Below are positions 8,761 through 20,845 of a DNA stretch of 64,000 bases, piece by piece. The first letter of the stretch is position 1; each line of letters opens with the position of its first letter. The DNA comes from Zygnema cylindricum (Eukaryota > Streptophyta > Zygnematophyceae > Zygnematales > Zygnemataceae), in assembly GCA_037447655.1 (NCBI GenBank), contig JBBHKE010002782.1, positions 257,947 to 321,946 of the forward strand. The letters are read 5' to 3'. The position numbers and the translations under genes were made by a program. A model generated the notes under the pieces. That model searched no databases. It saw nothing but the letters and a program-made list of their open reading frames with translations, and was not told the origin of the DNA.

Positions 8761-11700
8761 TAGTCTAATTTTAATTTTTCTTTCAACCCGCATTTTTCTC
8801 GACAATATTTTAGTTTAGGAGAGGGCACAGGTTTGGTCATCATGTCAGCCACCATTTCTTCATCAGGTCTATACACAAGATTTAGAATTTTATTTTCAAC
8901 TTTTTCTCTTACAAAGCTTAATCTTATGTCCATATGTTTTGCTTTGAAATGGTGTTTTGGATTGGCTGCAATTGCAATTGCAGCTTGGTTATCGCAAAAG
9001 ATTTCATGCACTCCCTCCTTCATAAATCCCAGTTCTTGTAACAATGATTTCACCCACATTAGTTCTTTTACAGCAGAACACGACGCCATATACTCAGCCT
9101 CCATAGTAGACTGAGCAACCACCTTTTGTTGCTTACTGCTCCAACAGCAAGCACCTTCCCCCACATACAAAACATATCCAGAAGTGCATCTTCTCATAGG
9201 TGCATCCCCATAACTGGCGTCACTCCAAGTGGTGATATCAGTATGCTCCCCTCCCAAATGCAACCATAACTCTCTAGTTCCCACCAGATATCTCATGACT
9301 CTCTTGGCTGCCTCCCAATCTCTCTTCCTAGGATCATTAAGACTCCTACTGAGTACTCCAACTGCTGCCGCTATGTCCGGCCTGGTACAGTTCATAAAAT
9401 AGATTAAGCTTCCTACGACCTGTCTATAAGGAATAGACTTCATGAACTCTCTCTCCTCTAGACTCATCTGATCGTCTAAGATCATCACTCCTCCTTCTAC
9501 ACTCCCATCACTTACTTTTTTCAAGTCCATGGGAGTGGTACAACTGTTAGCATTTTCCATCTGGAATTTCTCAAGCATATTACCTATTGCTTCTTTCTGA
9601 GTAAGTCTGATAATCTTCTTCCCTCTATCTCTCTCCATTTGGATCCCCAAAATATATTTTGCCTCCCCTAAATCCTTCATATCAAATCTGCCCCTAAGAT
9701 CTTTCTTTAGCCTATTGATATTATCTAAAGACTTACTTAACACAAGCAGATCATCCACATAAATTGCAATAAAAATGACACCATTCTCATCTTCAAACAT
9801 ATAGATAGAATGGTCAGAGCTGATCCGGATGTATCCCAGATCGGTGAGAAACTCATCTAGTTTCTTGTTCCACTGTCGGGAGCCTGTTTCAGTCCATATA
9901 AAGACTTTATGAGCCTGCACACTTTGCTCTCTTCTCCTTCTTCCACAAACCCCTCGGGTTGCCTCATAAAAATTTCTTCCTCTAACTCACCATTAAGAAA
10001 AGCAGTCTTAATATCCATCTGGTGAATTTCCATGTCTTCCGCTGCGGCCAGACTGAGGAGAATCCTTACCGATGGGAACTGAACAACTAGAGCAAAGGTC
10101 TCCTCATAGTCAATCCCCTCTTTTTGGGTGAACCCCTTTGCTACCAATCGAGCCTTATACCTCTCAATTGTATTATCTGGGTTCAGTTTTAGTTTAAATA
10201 CCCATTTACATCCAATAGGTTTTCTGTCTGGAGGGCAATCTGCTAGTTCCCAAGTATTTGCTTCCATGATAGAAGCCATCTCATCATTTATGGCTCTAAT
10301 CCATCTTTCTTTCTCTGGACTATTCACTGCCTCTAAGTAAGACTGAGGCTCATCTGGGTGAGATAGCTTAGTTACCTTATGGGCAGCTTGTTTTTCCTGT
10401 ATCCTTTTGCTGCTCCTCCTTCCTCCCTCAAACTCCGAAGCAAGAATGGATGGAAGTCTTGGATTTCTTCTCACTGTCTCATCGGCTCCCCTGTCCATAA
10501 AAACCGTATCTTGTCCCGCTTCTTCCATCTCCTCGAAGTCCATAGGAGTATGTGAGGTTTCCGGTGAGTCTCCTGTATCTTCGATCTCCCCTGAATCTGT
10601 AATCACAGTTTCACTCATGTCTTTTTCGGGAACGACTGAGTTCTCCTCACTTTCGGACTCAAATCTGATCCTTATCTTCTTTGTATATTTGAAGGGGTCA
10701 AATGACTTCCCTTCATCCATGACAACTAAGTGTTTGACCAGAATGATATCTTTCTTTGCTAAGTCATAGACTCTATATCCCTTAACATCCTCATCATATC
10801 CCACAAAGTATCCAGGTTTTCCCTTAGCATCTAGTTTCCAGTTTTTCCTATCCGTGTCAAGACTGTAAACTTGGCTACCAAATACTTTAAGGTGTGAGAT
10901 ATCAGGTTTCCTTCCAACCCATCTCTCATAAGGTGTCACTCCCTTTACAGCTGAGGTAAGGACTCTATTTTTAATATAGTTGGCATAGTTCATTGCCTCT
11001 GCCCAAAATCTCTTTCCTATTTTCTTGTCTGCCAACATACTGCATGCACTATCTCCTAGTGTTCGATTCAACCTCTCAGCTACCCCATTTTGTTCCGAGT
11101 TATATGGTACAGTTTTCTGGTGTTGCACTCCCTCATCTCTCAGATATTCCTCAAACTGGTTAGAGGTATATTCCCCCCCATTATCACTCCTTATCCTCTT
11201 AATAGGGGTTTCATGCAACTTCTCACTCCAAGCTTTATATTCTTTGAAGTAAGTGGATGCTTCAGACTTATTTTTCAGAAAGTAGACTCTAGAGTATCTA
11301 GACCAGTCATCAGTTATTGTCATCATAAACCTCTTTCCTCCAACCGAAGGTACTTTTGCAGGTCCCCAAATATCTGTGTGGACCAAATCTAACACTTTCT
11401 CACCTCTATATGTGGCGGCTTTGGGAAAGGGAAGTCTGTGAGCCTTACCTTGAGCACAACCACTACAATCATCCATTATTTCATTATCCCCAAACTGAAT
11501 GCCATCTACTACCCCAAGCTTTTTCATTTCCCTTAACCTATCTAAATGCACATGCCCCAAACGCTTATGCCAAATCATCACCTTAGGAACACCAACATAG
11601 TAAGCATTCTTCTTTTCATTACTCAAGTTAAGCCTAAACATTCCTTGGCTACCCTTATCTGTTGTGAAGTAAACTTCATTCCCATACTTAGCTGTAAAGA

Positions 11701-13108
11701 CTCCCTTCCTGGTGAAGGTATCAAACTCTTTGTCATCTAACACAGACGTAGAGACAAGATTTTTACTCAACTGAGGAATGTAAAGTACATCTGAGAATGT
11801 AAGTATAGAGGTCTTACCCTCCACTAAGACTTTCAGATCTACTGATCCCACTAGATCTGTAGTAACCACTCTCCCATCCCCATACTCTATCTCTACAGTA
11901 GGAATCTTTCGTAGCTTAGTGAAGAGTTCTTTATCACGGCACATATGCATGGATGCACCTGAGTCGATGATCCATCCTTCCTGTGGAGCTTCCCGAATTG
12001 CTCCAAGGGCACACTTCTGCCTCCGAGGGATCTCCTTCTCCTCCAGACTCTCGTCAAGAAGAAGCTCCCCATCCTCCTCAGATGACTCATCCTCGATTTC
12101 TCCTGACACTTTTGTAACCACAAGTGCCTTTTTCTTCCCTCCGGAAGAACCCCCTCCACGGTTTTCTTGGAGCCTCAGCTCTGACAACTTGACACAATCT
12201 GCAATAAAGTGTCTCGGCTTTTTGCAATAATGACAAAGACCCTTTGGGGGCCTCTGTCCCCCAGAATTATCTCTTTCCCCTCTATAAGGTTTCTTCGGAT
12301 CCTTCCCCCATCGGTCCCCTCCTGCTGCTAGAGCTTGAATGCTCTTTCCTCCTCTCCTAATCTCCATTGTGTTTTCCTGCACAAGTATCATCCTGACTAC
12401 TGTGTTCCATTTCCATGAACTATCAGGCATTCCCTGTACTCGGTACACTATGTTTTCGAACTCATCTGGTAATTTCATAATAAGGGTGTTAACTTTCATT
12501 TTCATTGTACCTGTCCACCCGGCACTTTCCATTTCCATATACAAACAAGAAAGATCATTACAGTAATCTAACATCTTTCCTCCTTTGTAAGTGTAACTCA
12601 ATAGCTTTTGCTCAGCCAACTGGAGCTCCTGAATAGTTCCAGCTCTATAAATCTCCACCAAACTCTCCCACAATTCCTTTGCCTTGTAAATGTGAAGATG
12701 AGGAGTGGCCAAACCTTGAGTGAGGTGCCTCAAAATGAAGTTCTTGGCAGCCATGTTTACATCCTCCCACATTTGAGTATCGTTCTCCACGGTCTTCACA
12801 ATTGCCGCTCCTGATATTGTGGCAATAGGAGTAAGGGGTGTCTCCTTCCCTTTCCCCTTTTCGGACACACTGCTGTCCCCATCATCTGCCTCCTCCGCCG
12901 AGGCAGCCGTTGTTGCAGGAAACCTTACTCCCCTAAATCCTGGTGGAGTTCCTGAAGGTGGACGTTTCACTTGTCCACTGACGATACCCCAGTATCTTTT
13001 TTCACACAAAGCTCCCATCATCATGGCTTCCCAATAGATGAACCCAGATCCATTGAAGGTGGGCACCCTAGAGGGTGGGCCCATAACCTGCAATTCTGTG
13101 TCCTCCAT
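8760..13108 (-). CDS. Element D gag-pol polyprotein (one frameshift)
   Basis: This encodes the single Ty1/copia polyprotein. The ATG at 13108 lies inside the 5' LTR, and translation crosses the primer site (residues LQVMGPP). Order: UBN2-type gag (about residues 20-260); zinc knuckle CHYCKKPRHFIADC near residue 290 (usual Gly replaced by Arg); protease DSGASMHM near 379; pre-integrase zinc HKRLGHVH...CSGCAQGK near 511-555; integrase core HTDIWGP, SDNGGEY and NGVAERLN near 580-680; then reverse transcriptase with YVDD and RNase H (WSDASYGD, STMEAEY, CDNQAAI). The frame runs open for 1083 codons to 9857. It then shifts at 9878-9880, where a C run is one base shorter than in sister elements, and continues open to TAG at 8760. 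All catalytic motifs are intact. The shift may be a recent mutation, an assembly error, or, least likely, programmed. Confidence 0.95.
13076..13088 (-). other. Primer binding site of element D (initiator tRNA-Met anticodon-arm type)
   Basis: On the minus strand, GGTTATGGGCCCA directly abuts the LTR end. It is the complement of TGGGCCCATAACC, the anticodon stem-loop of eukaryotic initiator tRNA-Met. Drosophila copia uses the same type of site with a cleaved half-tRNA primer. It contains no TGG complementary to a tRNA 3' CCA end at its start, so ordinary 3'-end priming does not fit. Confidence 0.8.
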
Positions 13109-14135
13109 TGGACCACAGAATACAAGAAGCCTCTAGATAGTATTTAACTAACCCACTTTAAGCCACAACCACTGCTGCCCAAGAAGGCAAACTGACAATT
13201 TGACTGCACCCGTGTGTAGCCTGGACTCCCCTGAGTCCGTAGAAAAAAGAAACACTGAAAACGGCCAACCAGGCGATAAGTTATAGGATGGCAAAGATGC
13301 CAATTTATACAAACTCTCTGAGAGAGAGGACTATCTACCTAAATTTTCCTAAGTCCTAGTTTTTCCTAATTCCCTCTCACAGCTCCTATCTACTGCCTGT
13401 ACGAACCAATCACAAAACTGTATAGTACTAGAAAGTACTACTGCCGATGTACCTTCTGTACGGCCTCTGTACGACAAGGCCATAAGTGGACGCGTGTATA
13501 CTTTCCACTCATCCGTACGTTCCTCGGAATTCCCGCGACCGAATGATGTCTCCCCATGTGGCGCCAGGTGATGCCACGTCACTAAATGCCAAAGTGACCA
13601 CTCCGGGATTTTGGCGATGATGTGCGCCGTTGGATTATATGCGAAACGTAATCTTGGCCGGAATAAATACTTGCGCGATATTTGTTCCGATGTAGAAATA
13701 AAATGCGTGGTATCCGTTTTGAATTAGCGTCGTACGACGTACTTTATAAAACTGTATATATGTACGCCGTAAACAGTTTTAGTTAAATGAACTTTATCCT
13801 TTCGAACTAAATATATATCTATCACATACCATAGCACTTAGCATTGGTCCTAGTCTATTAGGATAAAGCTGACCGCTACCGGACGATTTGACGAACCGCA
13901 GGTACCGTGATCAAATCTCTGGTCCGTCAAGTATATTTTTAGTAACCTACTAAAAATAGCTGTCTGTTGAACTAAGGCAGCCATGGATCAACCTCTCTCT
14001 CTTTCCTTCAGTGACTACAGCAAGTATGGGGGCTAGAGAGCGGAGGTGGAGGCAGGCTGTCCGTCCTTTTCTTTTTCCTTTTATATAACCATATTTAAAC
14101 CTAGAAAATACTCTAGAAATCTATAAATTTCAACA
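13089..14135 (-). repeat. 5' LTR of element D
   Basis: This is a near-identical partner of 7700-8746. Six GTAC palindromes lie between 13399 and 13472. The plus-strand antisense tRNA-like module has its B-box GATCAAATC at 13919-13927. The gag ATG (minus, 13106-13108) lies about 20 nt inside the internal end of the LTR. The outer end CAACA is followed by the duplication TTAAA. Confidence 0.93.
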
Positions 14136-14140
14136 TTAAA

Positions 14141-14715
14141 CGGCTATAAATTAAGGCCGACATCAATCTAACGACGGAGAAAGAAGCCGACATCGCGGAA
14201 TGGTTGATTTGGCGGTTTGCGGTCATTACCACAACAGGTGATATGTGGCAACATGACATTGGATAACGCCATCTCCCGGACACACTATGGCGAACCCGGA
14301 TAGGGAAGGCGTCGTCTTTCTGGCCATGTCATACAATGGCCGTACAGAAAGTACTTCGGACCAAGTACCTTTCTGTACTGTACACTCAATTTATTGGTTC
14401 CGTACATCAGTAGGAGAGGGTTTAGAGAGGGGATTAGGACTTAGAAATTTTGAGGTAGCCGCCTCTCTCTCACAAAGCTTTTGTATAAAAGGGTCATCTT
14501 TGACCATTGATAATTAACTGCTCAGGGGAGCAAATTCAAGGATTCTTTTTGTGGCAGACTCAGGGGAGTCAGCCCTTCCAAGGGGTGCAGTTTGGTCAGT
14601 CTGTATTCTGTCAGGGTGTCAGCAATATTCATACAAAGCTTAAAGAATTGAGGTTATCCTAGAGGCTACTAACAAGCTGCCTACTTTGAGTACCTATGGA
14701 GGTCTCAAAGTTGCA
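14141..14715 (+). repeat. 5' LTR of element C, second part
   Basis: This continues the LTR started at 7283 (together about 992 bp) and ends TTGCA at 14715. It includes GTAC palindromes around 14340-14410, a TATA box TATAAAAGG at 14484-14492, the inverted repeat GGTCATCTTTGACC just after it, and the leader hairpin GACTC-AGGG-GAGTC near 14560. The gag ATG lies at 14698, within the LTR. Confidence 0.88.
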
Positions 14716-17700
14716 GGTTATGGGCCCACCCTCTAGGGTGCCCATATTCAATGGGACAGGGTTCATCTACTGTGAGAGTATGATGATGGGAGCCCTATGT
14801 GAGAAAAGATTTTGGGGAATAGTGAGTGGGCGAGTGAAGCGCCCATCCGGTCTTGCTATTCCTCCAGGGTTTTGAGGAAGCAAATTTGGTAGGAAACTAG
14901 ATCCACCGTAATCACAGGAATCAAAAGACGAAGAAAGCATCGTGATGGAAAAAGAGAAAGAAAAAGAGAAATCCACACCAATAGCAACCGGATCTACTTT
15001 CATGTCTCCTATTCCGAGGAATGAGGAGAATGATATCGATACCTGGGACTACAACAACATGGCAGCAAAGCATTTTGTCCTCCGCCACCTCAACGAAGGA
15101 CTCGCAGGTCCTCATTTGCAGGTGGAAAGGGCATCCGATCTGTGGGATGCGCTTATAGAGATGTACCGTAGCGGTACTATTCAGGAACAGAAGCTAGCAG
15201 ACCAAAGGATCAATGGATACATTCACAAAGGAGAGAAGATGCTCGATTTCTGCAATGAGCTGGCTATACTCTTCATAGAGCTAAAGTGTGCCCGAAAAGT
15301 GGAAACCGAGAAGGCAATGGTACACTGCTTACTCATGAAATTACCCGATGAGTTTGAGAACATTGTAAACCGGGTACAGGATCTACCGGACTCCAGGTGG
15401 ATATGGAATTCAATAGTTAGTATGATTCTTGTTTGAGAGAATACAATCAAAATCCGGAAGGGAGTTAAGAATCGACAAGCCTTGGCGGCTGGAGCAAGTT
15501 GGAGAAACAAAGATTCACGGAAACCCCTTGGAAGCCATGGAGGGGGAGACCTAAAAAATCAATCCGATGAATCCAGAACAAGGGGATCAAAGGGGTTTTG
15601 TCATTTCTGTAAGAAACCCGGGCATTACATGGCAGAATGTACCAAACTGACCGAGCTTCGGATAAAGGAGGGGCAGACCGAGCGTCAAACACGAGGGAAG
15701 AAAAATGCACTTGTCACACAGGTACTCGAGGAGGAATTCGATGAGGAGGATGACGAACTTCTCTGGGATGAGGAGTTGGAGGCAAAAACAGAAGTCGAAA
15801 TTCCACGAAAGCAGAAATGTGCTTTCGATGGATTGAAAGGCGAAGGAGGCTGGATTGTGGATTCACGTGCATCCATGCACATGTGCAAAAATAAGCATCT
15901 GTTTACTAAGCTGAGAAAGATCCCTACAGTAGAGATTGAATATGGGGATGGGAGGGTAGTGACCACTACTTATGTAGGATCGGTAGATCTGAAAGTCGTA
16001 GTGGAGGGAAAAACCTCAATAGTTACGCTCTCCGATGTATTGTTTATTCCGTAGTTAAACAAAAATCTTATCTCTACGTCTGTATTAGATGATAAAGGTT
16101 TTGAAACTAGCACCAGAAAAAGAGTCTTTACAGCTAGCTTTGAGGAAGATGTGTATTTCACTACTGAGAAAGGTAGTCAACGAATGTTCAGGCTAGCTTT
16201 AAGTAATGAAAAACTCAAACTTTAGTATGTTGGTATCAATGATATTATGTTGTGACATAAGAGACTTGGGTATGTGAATCTAGAAAGTTCAAAAAAATGA
16301 AAAAATTGGCAGTAGTTGAAGGGATACGCTTTAGGGAAAATGATTATGTGAATGATTTCAGTGGTTGTGCTCAAGGTAAAGCACACAGATTACCATTCCC
16401 AAAGGAAGCAACTTATAGAGGAGAAAAAGTTCTTGATTTGGTATACACGGACATTTGGGGACCGGCGAGAGTGCCATCACCCGAGGGCAAAATATTTATG
16501 CTAACCATTATTGATGATTGGTCCCTGTACTCCCGAGTATACTTTTTGAAAAATAAATTAGAAACTCCAGAGTATTTCAAACAATATAAGGCATGGGTCA
16601 AGAAACTTCACGAGACCTCAATAAAGAGAGTAAGAAGTGACAATGGAGGGGAATATACCTCCAATCAGTTTGAGGAGTTCTTAAGGGAGGATGGTGTTCA
16701 ACATCAAAAAACAGTTTCAGAAAACCTGGAACAGAATGGTGTTGCCGAGAGATTGAATAGGACACTAAATGATACTGCCCGGATTATGTTGTCAAATAAA
16801 AGGATAGGAAAAAGATTTTGGGCAGAAGCTATGAATTGTGCTTATTATTTGAGAAACAGAGTTCTAACTTCGGCGGTGAAAGGCCAATTTCCATATGAGA
16901 AATGGACCGACCGAAAACCAGATCTATCTCATTTAAAGGTTTTCGGTAGTAAAGTCTTCAGTTTAGATACAGATAAATCAAACTGGAAACTAGATCCTAA
17001 AGGGAAACCAGGATACTTGCTATGATATGATGAAGATGTAAAAGGGTATAGAGTATATGATCTAAAGAGAGAAGATATAATATTAGTAAAACATCTGGTA
17101 GCTTTGGATGAAGGGAAGTCGGTAGATCCCTTTAAATCCTCAAAACCAGTCAGAATCAGAGTTGAGTCAGACAATTCTGATGACTTTCATCTCCCTAACT
17201 ATCCGAGTTTTCAAGAAGACGATACTCTTGCAGGTTCGGATGATATCCTTGCAGATTCAAAACAGACAGAGAAAGACTTGAACTTGGAAACGCCAATGAC
17301 ACAAGCGGAAGACGTGGTGGAAACAGATATGGATCCGAGGGACAAGGGAGAAGCCGTGGTGAATCGAAAGAATCCACGAGAACCATCTATTCCAGCCGCA
17401 GATTTTGAGGGAGGGAGAAGAAGCAGCAAAAGGCTTGAAGAGAAACAAGTTAATAACAAGGTAACTAAACTATCTCACCCGGATGAACCTCAAAGATATG
17501 AAGAGGCAATGAACTGTCCGGAAAGAAACCGGTGGAAGACGGCCATCAATGAAGAGATGACTTCAATCATGGCGGATGATACATGGGAGCTGGTGGACTG
17601 TCCACCCGATAGAAAACCAATTGGATGTAAGTGGGTTTTCAAACTAAAACTGAATCCGGGCAATACAATTGAGCGGTATAAGGCTCGGTTAGTGGTGAAA

Positions 17701-19077
17701 GGTTTTACTCAGAAAGAGGGAATAGACTACGAAGAAACCTTCGCTCCGGTCGTCAGATTTCCCTCGGTCCGAATACTTCTCAGTCTCGCAGCTGTAGAAG
17801 ACATGGAAGTCCACCAGATGGACATAAAGAGAGCGTTCCTACATGGAGAACTAGCGGAGGAGATCTTCATGCGACAACCGGAAGGATTCGTGGAACAAGG
17901 AGAAGAAAGTAAGGTATGCCGGCTAATCAAATCTCTGTATGGTTTAAATCAAGCGCCTAGACAGTGGAACAAGAAACTTGATGAGTTCCTTACCAGTCTG
18001 GGATACTTTCGCATCAGTTCAGACCATTCAATTTATGTTTTTGAAGATGAGGAAGGTGTCATCTTTATTGCAATTTACGTTGATGATCTTCTTGTTCTTA
18101 GTAAGTCATTAAAGAAAATTAACAAACTAAAAACAGATCTAAAGGGAAGATTCAAAATGAAAGATATGGGGGAGGCAAGATATATTTTGGGAATACAAGT
18201 AGAGAGAAATAAGAAAAAGAGGATAATTAGATTAACTCAGAAAGAGGCAATTGGAAAAATGCTGGAAAAATTTTAGATGAACAAAGCCAACAGTTGAACG
18301 ACTCCCATGGATTTAAAGAAGGGAAGTGAGAGGAGTGAGGTAGGAGACATCCTAATTCTAGATGATGAACTAGGTCTAGAAGAAAAGAAGTTTATGCAGA
18401 CCATTCCATACAGACAGGTAGTGGGCAGTCTGATATATTTTATGAATTGTACCAGACCAGATTTGGCAGCAGTTGTAGGAGTGCTAACTACGAGTCTGAA
18501 TGCTTCTACCAAAAAGGATTAGGAAGCAACAAAAAGTGTCCTCAGATATCTCATTGGAACTAGGGATCTATGGCTGCATCTGGGTGGGGAAAACACTAAC
18601 ATCACCACTTGGAGTGATGTCAGCTATGGGGATGCTCCGATGAGAAGATGTACATCTGGATATGTGTTGTATGTGGGGAATGGTGCTTGTTGCTGGAGCA
18701 GTAAGCAGCAAAAGGTCATTGCTCAGTCTACCATGGAGGCAGAGTATATGGCATCTTGCTCAGCTGTGAAGGAATTGATGTGGGTCAAATCCTTGCCTGG
18801 TGAATTGGGGCATCTTAAGAGTGGAATTCAGAAAATATTTTGTGATAATCAAGCACCAATTGCAATTGCCGCTAATCCCAAACATCATTTTAAAGCAAAA
18901 CACATGGACATCAGACTTAGCTTTGTTAGGGAAAAGGTAGAGAACAAAATAATACGTCTAAAATACAGACCAGACAGTGAGATGGTGGTAGACATGATGA
19001 CTAAGCCTGTACCTTCTTGTAAATTATTTTTGTGCGAGAGAGATGTGGACTTAAAATTAAAAGTGACTAGGAAATAA
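14698..19077 (+). pseudogene. Element C gag-pol, decayed
   Basis: All copia domains are present in order: gag (ALCEKRFWGIVSG, then MAAKHFVLRHLNEGLAGPHL), zinc knuckle CHFCKKPGHYMAEC near 15600, protease, integrase (CSGCAQGK, YTDIWGP, SDNGGEY), reverse transcriptase with YVDD near 18080, and RNase H up to the stop at 19077. The protease motif reads DSRAS, so the Gly of the DSG active site is lost. Frameshifts lie between 14880 and 14940 and near 16290. In-frame stops include 16052, 17023, 18274, 18294 and 18520. The start codon lies in the LTR, as in element D. The copy is non-autonomous. Confidence 0.93.
14716..14728 (+). other. Primer binding site of element C
   Basis: GGTTATGGGCCCA follows the LTR end TTGCA directly and is identical to the site of element D. 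It is in frame with the gag ATG at 14698 and encodes VMGP. Confidence 0.8.
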
Positions 19078-19083
19078 GGGGAG

Positions 19084-19211
19084 TGTTGAAATTAAAGGTA
19101 TTTACTAGGTTATTTAAATGATTTAAATAGGAGCAGGAAAAAGCAGAGGCAGCCTGCTTCTAACTTCTCTCTCTAGCCCCCATACTTGTCATAGTCACTG
19201 AAAGCTGGAGA
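19084..19211 (+). repeat. 3' LTR of element C, truncated after 128 bp
   Basis: This starts TGTTGAAATTAAAGG directly after the polypurine tract and matches 7283-7410 closely, including the CATACTTGTC core. Homology stops at CTGGAGA, where gypsy sequence begins. No target duplication marks the junction. Confidence 0.88.
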
Positions 19212-20829
19212 CGGGCTCTCCAGGAATCCTTTGCCCAACTCCATAGATAATGGGGTAAGACAGGATTTTGATGGCGAAACGGTTGCCTCCCTATCGGCCG
19301 GAGCGCATCTGATCTACAGTTTTTCCGCTCCTACATATCACAAAACCGAACACGATCCATGGCGGGACATCCTTTTAATCCTTTTCCTATCTACTCAGTC
19401 TTTTCGGGCAGGCACCTTACCAATGGAAGAGGAGCGTGTTGGTAAGAGAGCCCAGAGTTACTTATGGATGGGGGGCTCACTTATTCGTCTTCTCTCAGAT
19501 GGAAGTCAACGGCACGTCCCACGACCGACGGAACGACTATCACTTATCAACCAAATTTATACAGACCTTGGACAATATGGCACCAAACGGACTTTGAGTT
19601 TGGTACACGCACGGTATTGGTGGTCCGCCATGCAGGCTGATGTGGCGGCTCTGTTGCAAGAATGCAGCACATGTGACCGGCTACGAACTTTATTTTCTAA
19701 CCGACAGTCCTCCCTTCAGCCCTTGCCTATTCGGGGTCTCTTTTACTGGTGGTCGTGTGATCTTGCAGGTCCCTTCCCCGTTTCTCGAAAGGGCAAACAA
19801 TACATCACGATAATGATCGAGAACTTTAGTAAATGGGTGGAAGTTGTGGCACTCTCACAGAAAACTGCCAAACTTACCACCGCAGCTTTCAAAGAGCATG
19901 TGTTTTTCCGATACGGAGCCCCCGCAGAAATACTTACCGACCAAGGAACCGAGTTCCGCGGCAAATTTTAAGAGATGCTGGACGAGGCGTTAATCGATCA
20001 CCAGCGGACGAGCCGAGATCATCCTCAAGCAGACGGTTTGGCAGAGAGAGCTGTACAAACCTTTAAGCTTGCTTTGCGTAAACATTGCTTGGAAAAACAG
20101 ATTACGGTGTGGGATGAATCATTGGGATATATTGTCATGGGTTATCGCATGTCTGTACAGGCCAGCCTGGCAAATTTCAGCCCCTATTATGTGTTGTTTG
20201 GTCGAAAACCACTATTAGGTAGGAATGTACAGAAAGCCGCGAGCTTACCTCTACCTCTTATGTCTGATTCTCTGTTTTTGGAAGAACTAACTAACCGAGC
20301 GTTGCTTTTTGCTAGAGAAATGCCCATGGCCTTTGAAAACTTGCAGATTGCCCAACATCGCGACTCTTTACGGTTTGCGACGACTCGCAGTGGCAGCTAC
20401 CGGCCACAACAAAAACCCTTTCGGGTGGGGGATTAAGTTTATTTGGGACGGCAGACTTTTGACACACTCGACACGGATGTTTCGGCTCTTATTTTGAGGA
20501 TAACAAATATCGACACCAATGGATTATTAAGCTTACAAGGGGCCGACACGCGAACTTTGCGGGAGCATTCGAAAAATTGTGCTCTTTGCTATCTACCTGA
20601 CCTTTCCCACAGCATGGACCCGTGGCGGATGCCGATTACCGAGGCCACTGAGTGCCAATTATGCCGGCGATCTGATGGAGAAACAACAATGCTCCTCTGT
20701 GACTATTGCAATCTGGGATTCCATATGGAGTGTCTGATTCCACCTCTACACACTATCCCGGCTGGACAGTGGTTTTGCCACGGGTGTCGCGATCTACCAG
20801 CTCTCCTGACCAGCTCCTCCGCAGGCTAA
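19212..20829 (+). pseudogene. Gypsy element G2: integrase followed by PHD finger
   Basis: This is the 3' third of a Ty3/gypsy pol in one reading frame with two stop codons (TAA 19969-19971 and TAA 20434-20436). The integrase zinc part shows YGTKRTLSLVHARYWW and CSTCDRL. The core shows WSCDLAGPFP (Asp), LTDQGTEF (Asp) and ADGLAERAVQTFK (Glu). A tail with GYRMSVQ and NFSPYYVLFGRKP follows. After a short linker (residues like DTDVSALILRI) comes a canonical PHD finger, and the frame ends at TAA 20827-20829. Everything upstream of the integrase is missing at the junction with the LTR of element C. G1 has the same domain order, so the PHD belongs to this gypsy lineage and takes the place where chromoviruses carry a chromodomain. 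Confidence 0.9.
20653..20786 (+). other. PHD finger at the C-terminus of the G2 polyprotein
   Basis: The zinc ligands are CQLC, LLCDYC, FHMEC and WFCHGC. The spacing is C-x2-C-x11-C-x2-C-x4-H-x2-C-x14-C-x2-C, with the conserved Trp two residues before the seventh Cys. This fits the C4HC3 PHD consensus exactly. PHD fingers commonly bind histone H3 N-terminal tails. A link to target-site choice is inference. Confidence 0.9.
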
Positions 20830-20845
20830 GGAGCTGGGGGGGGGG
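20830..20845 (+). other. Polypurine tract of G2
   Basis: GGAGCTGGGGGGGGGG lies right after the pol stop. G1 has a comparable G run (GGGGGGGAAATC on its minus strand) at its 3' end. The following GAATTCC is the start of the LTR-like repeat. Confidence 0.75.

Larger units (their letters stand above)
7700..14135 (-). mobile_element. Nearly intact copia element D (subfamily III)
   Basis: This is a complete 6436-bp element on the minus strand. It has two 1047-bp LTRs (7700-8746 and 13089-14135), a primer site, a gag-pol region of about 1450 codons and a polypurine tract. The target duplication is perfect: TTAAA at 7695-7699 and 14136-14140. By eye the two LTRs differ at only about ten positions, so it is the youngest insertion in the window. 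It landed in the 5' LTR of element C. The only obvious coding defect is a one-base difference near 9878. Confidence 0.96.
7283..19211 (+). mobile_element. Copia element C (subfamily II), split by element D
   Basis: The 5' LTR starts TGTTGAAATT at 7283. It runs to 7699, is interrupted by element D, and resumes at 14141-14715. The primer site and gag-pol follow at 14698-19077, then a polypurine tract and the first 128 bp of a 3' LTR (19084-19211). The last part matches 7283 onward almost base for base. The 3' LTR is then cut abruptly by gypsy sequence (G2), and I did not find the missing remainder elsewhere. The left flank CATTA has no visible partner. Confidence 0.88.

Noticed and set aside
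9857-9920. Programmed frameshift in element D
   Set aside because: The shift lies in the middle of reverse transcriptase, where sister copies read through in one frame with a C run one base longer. A simple deletion or assembly error is likelier.
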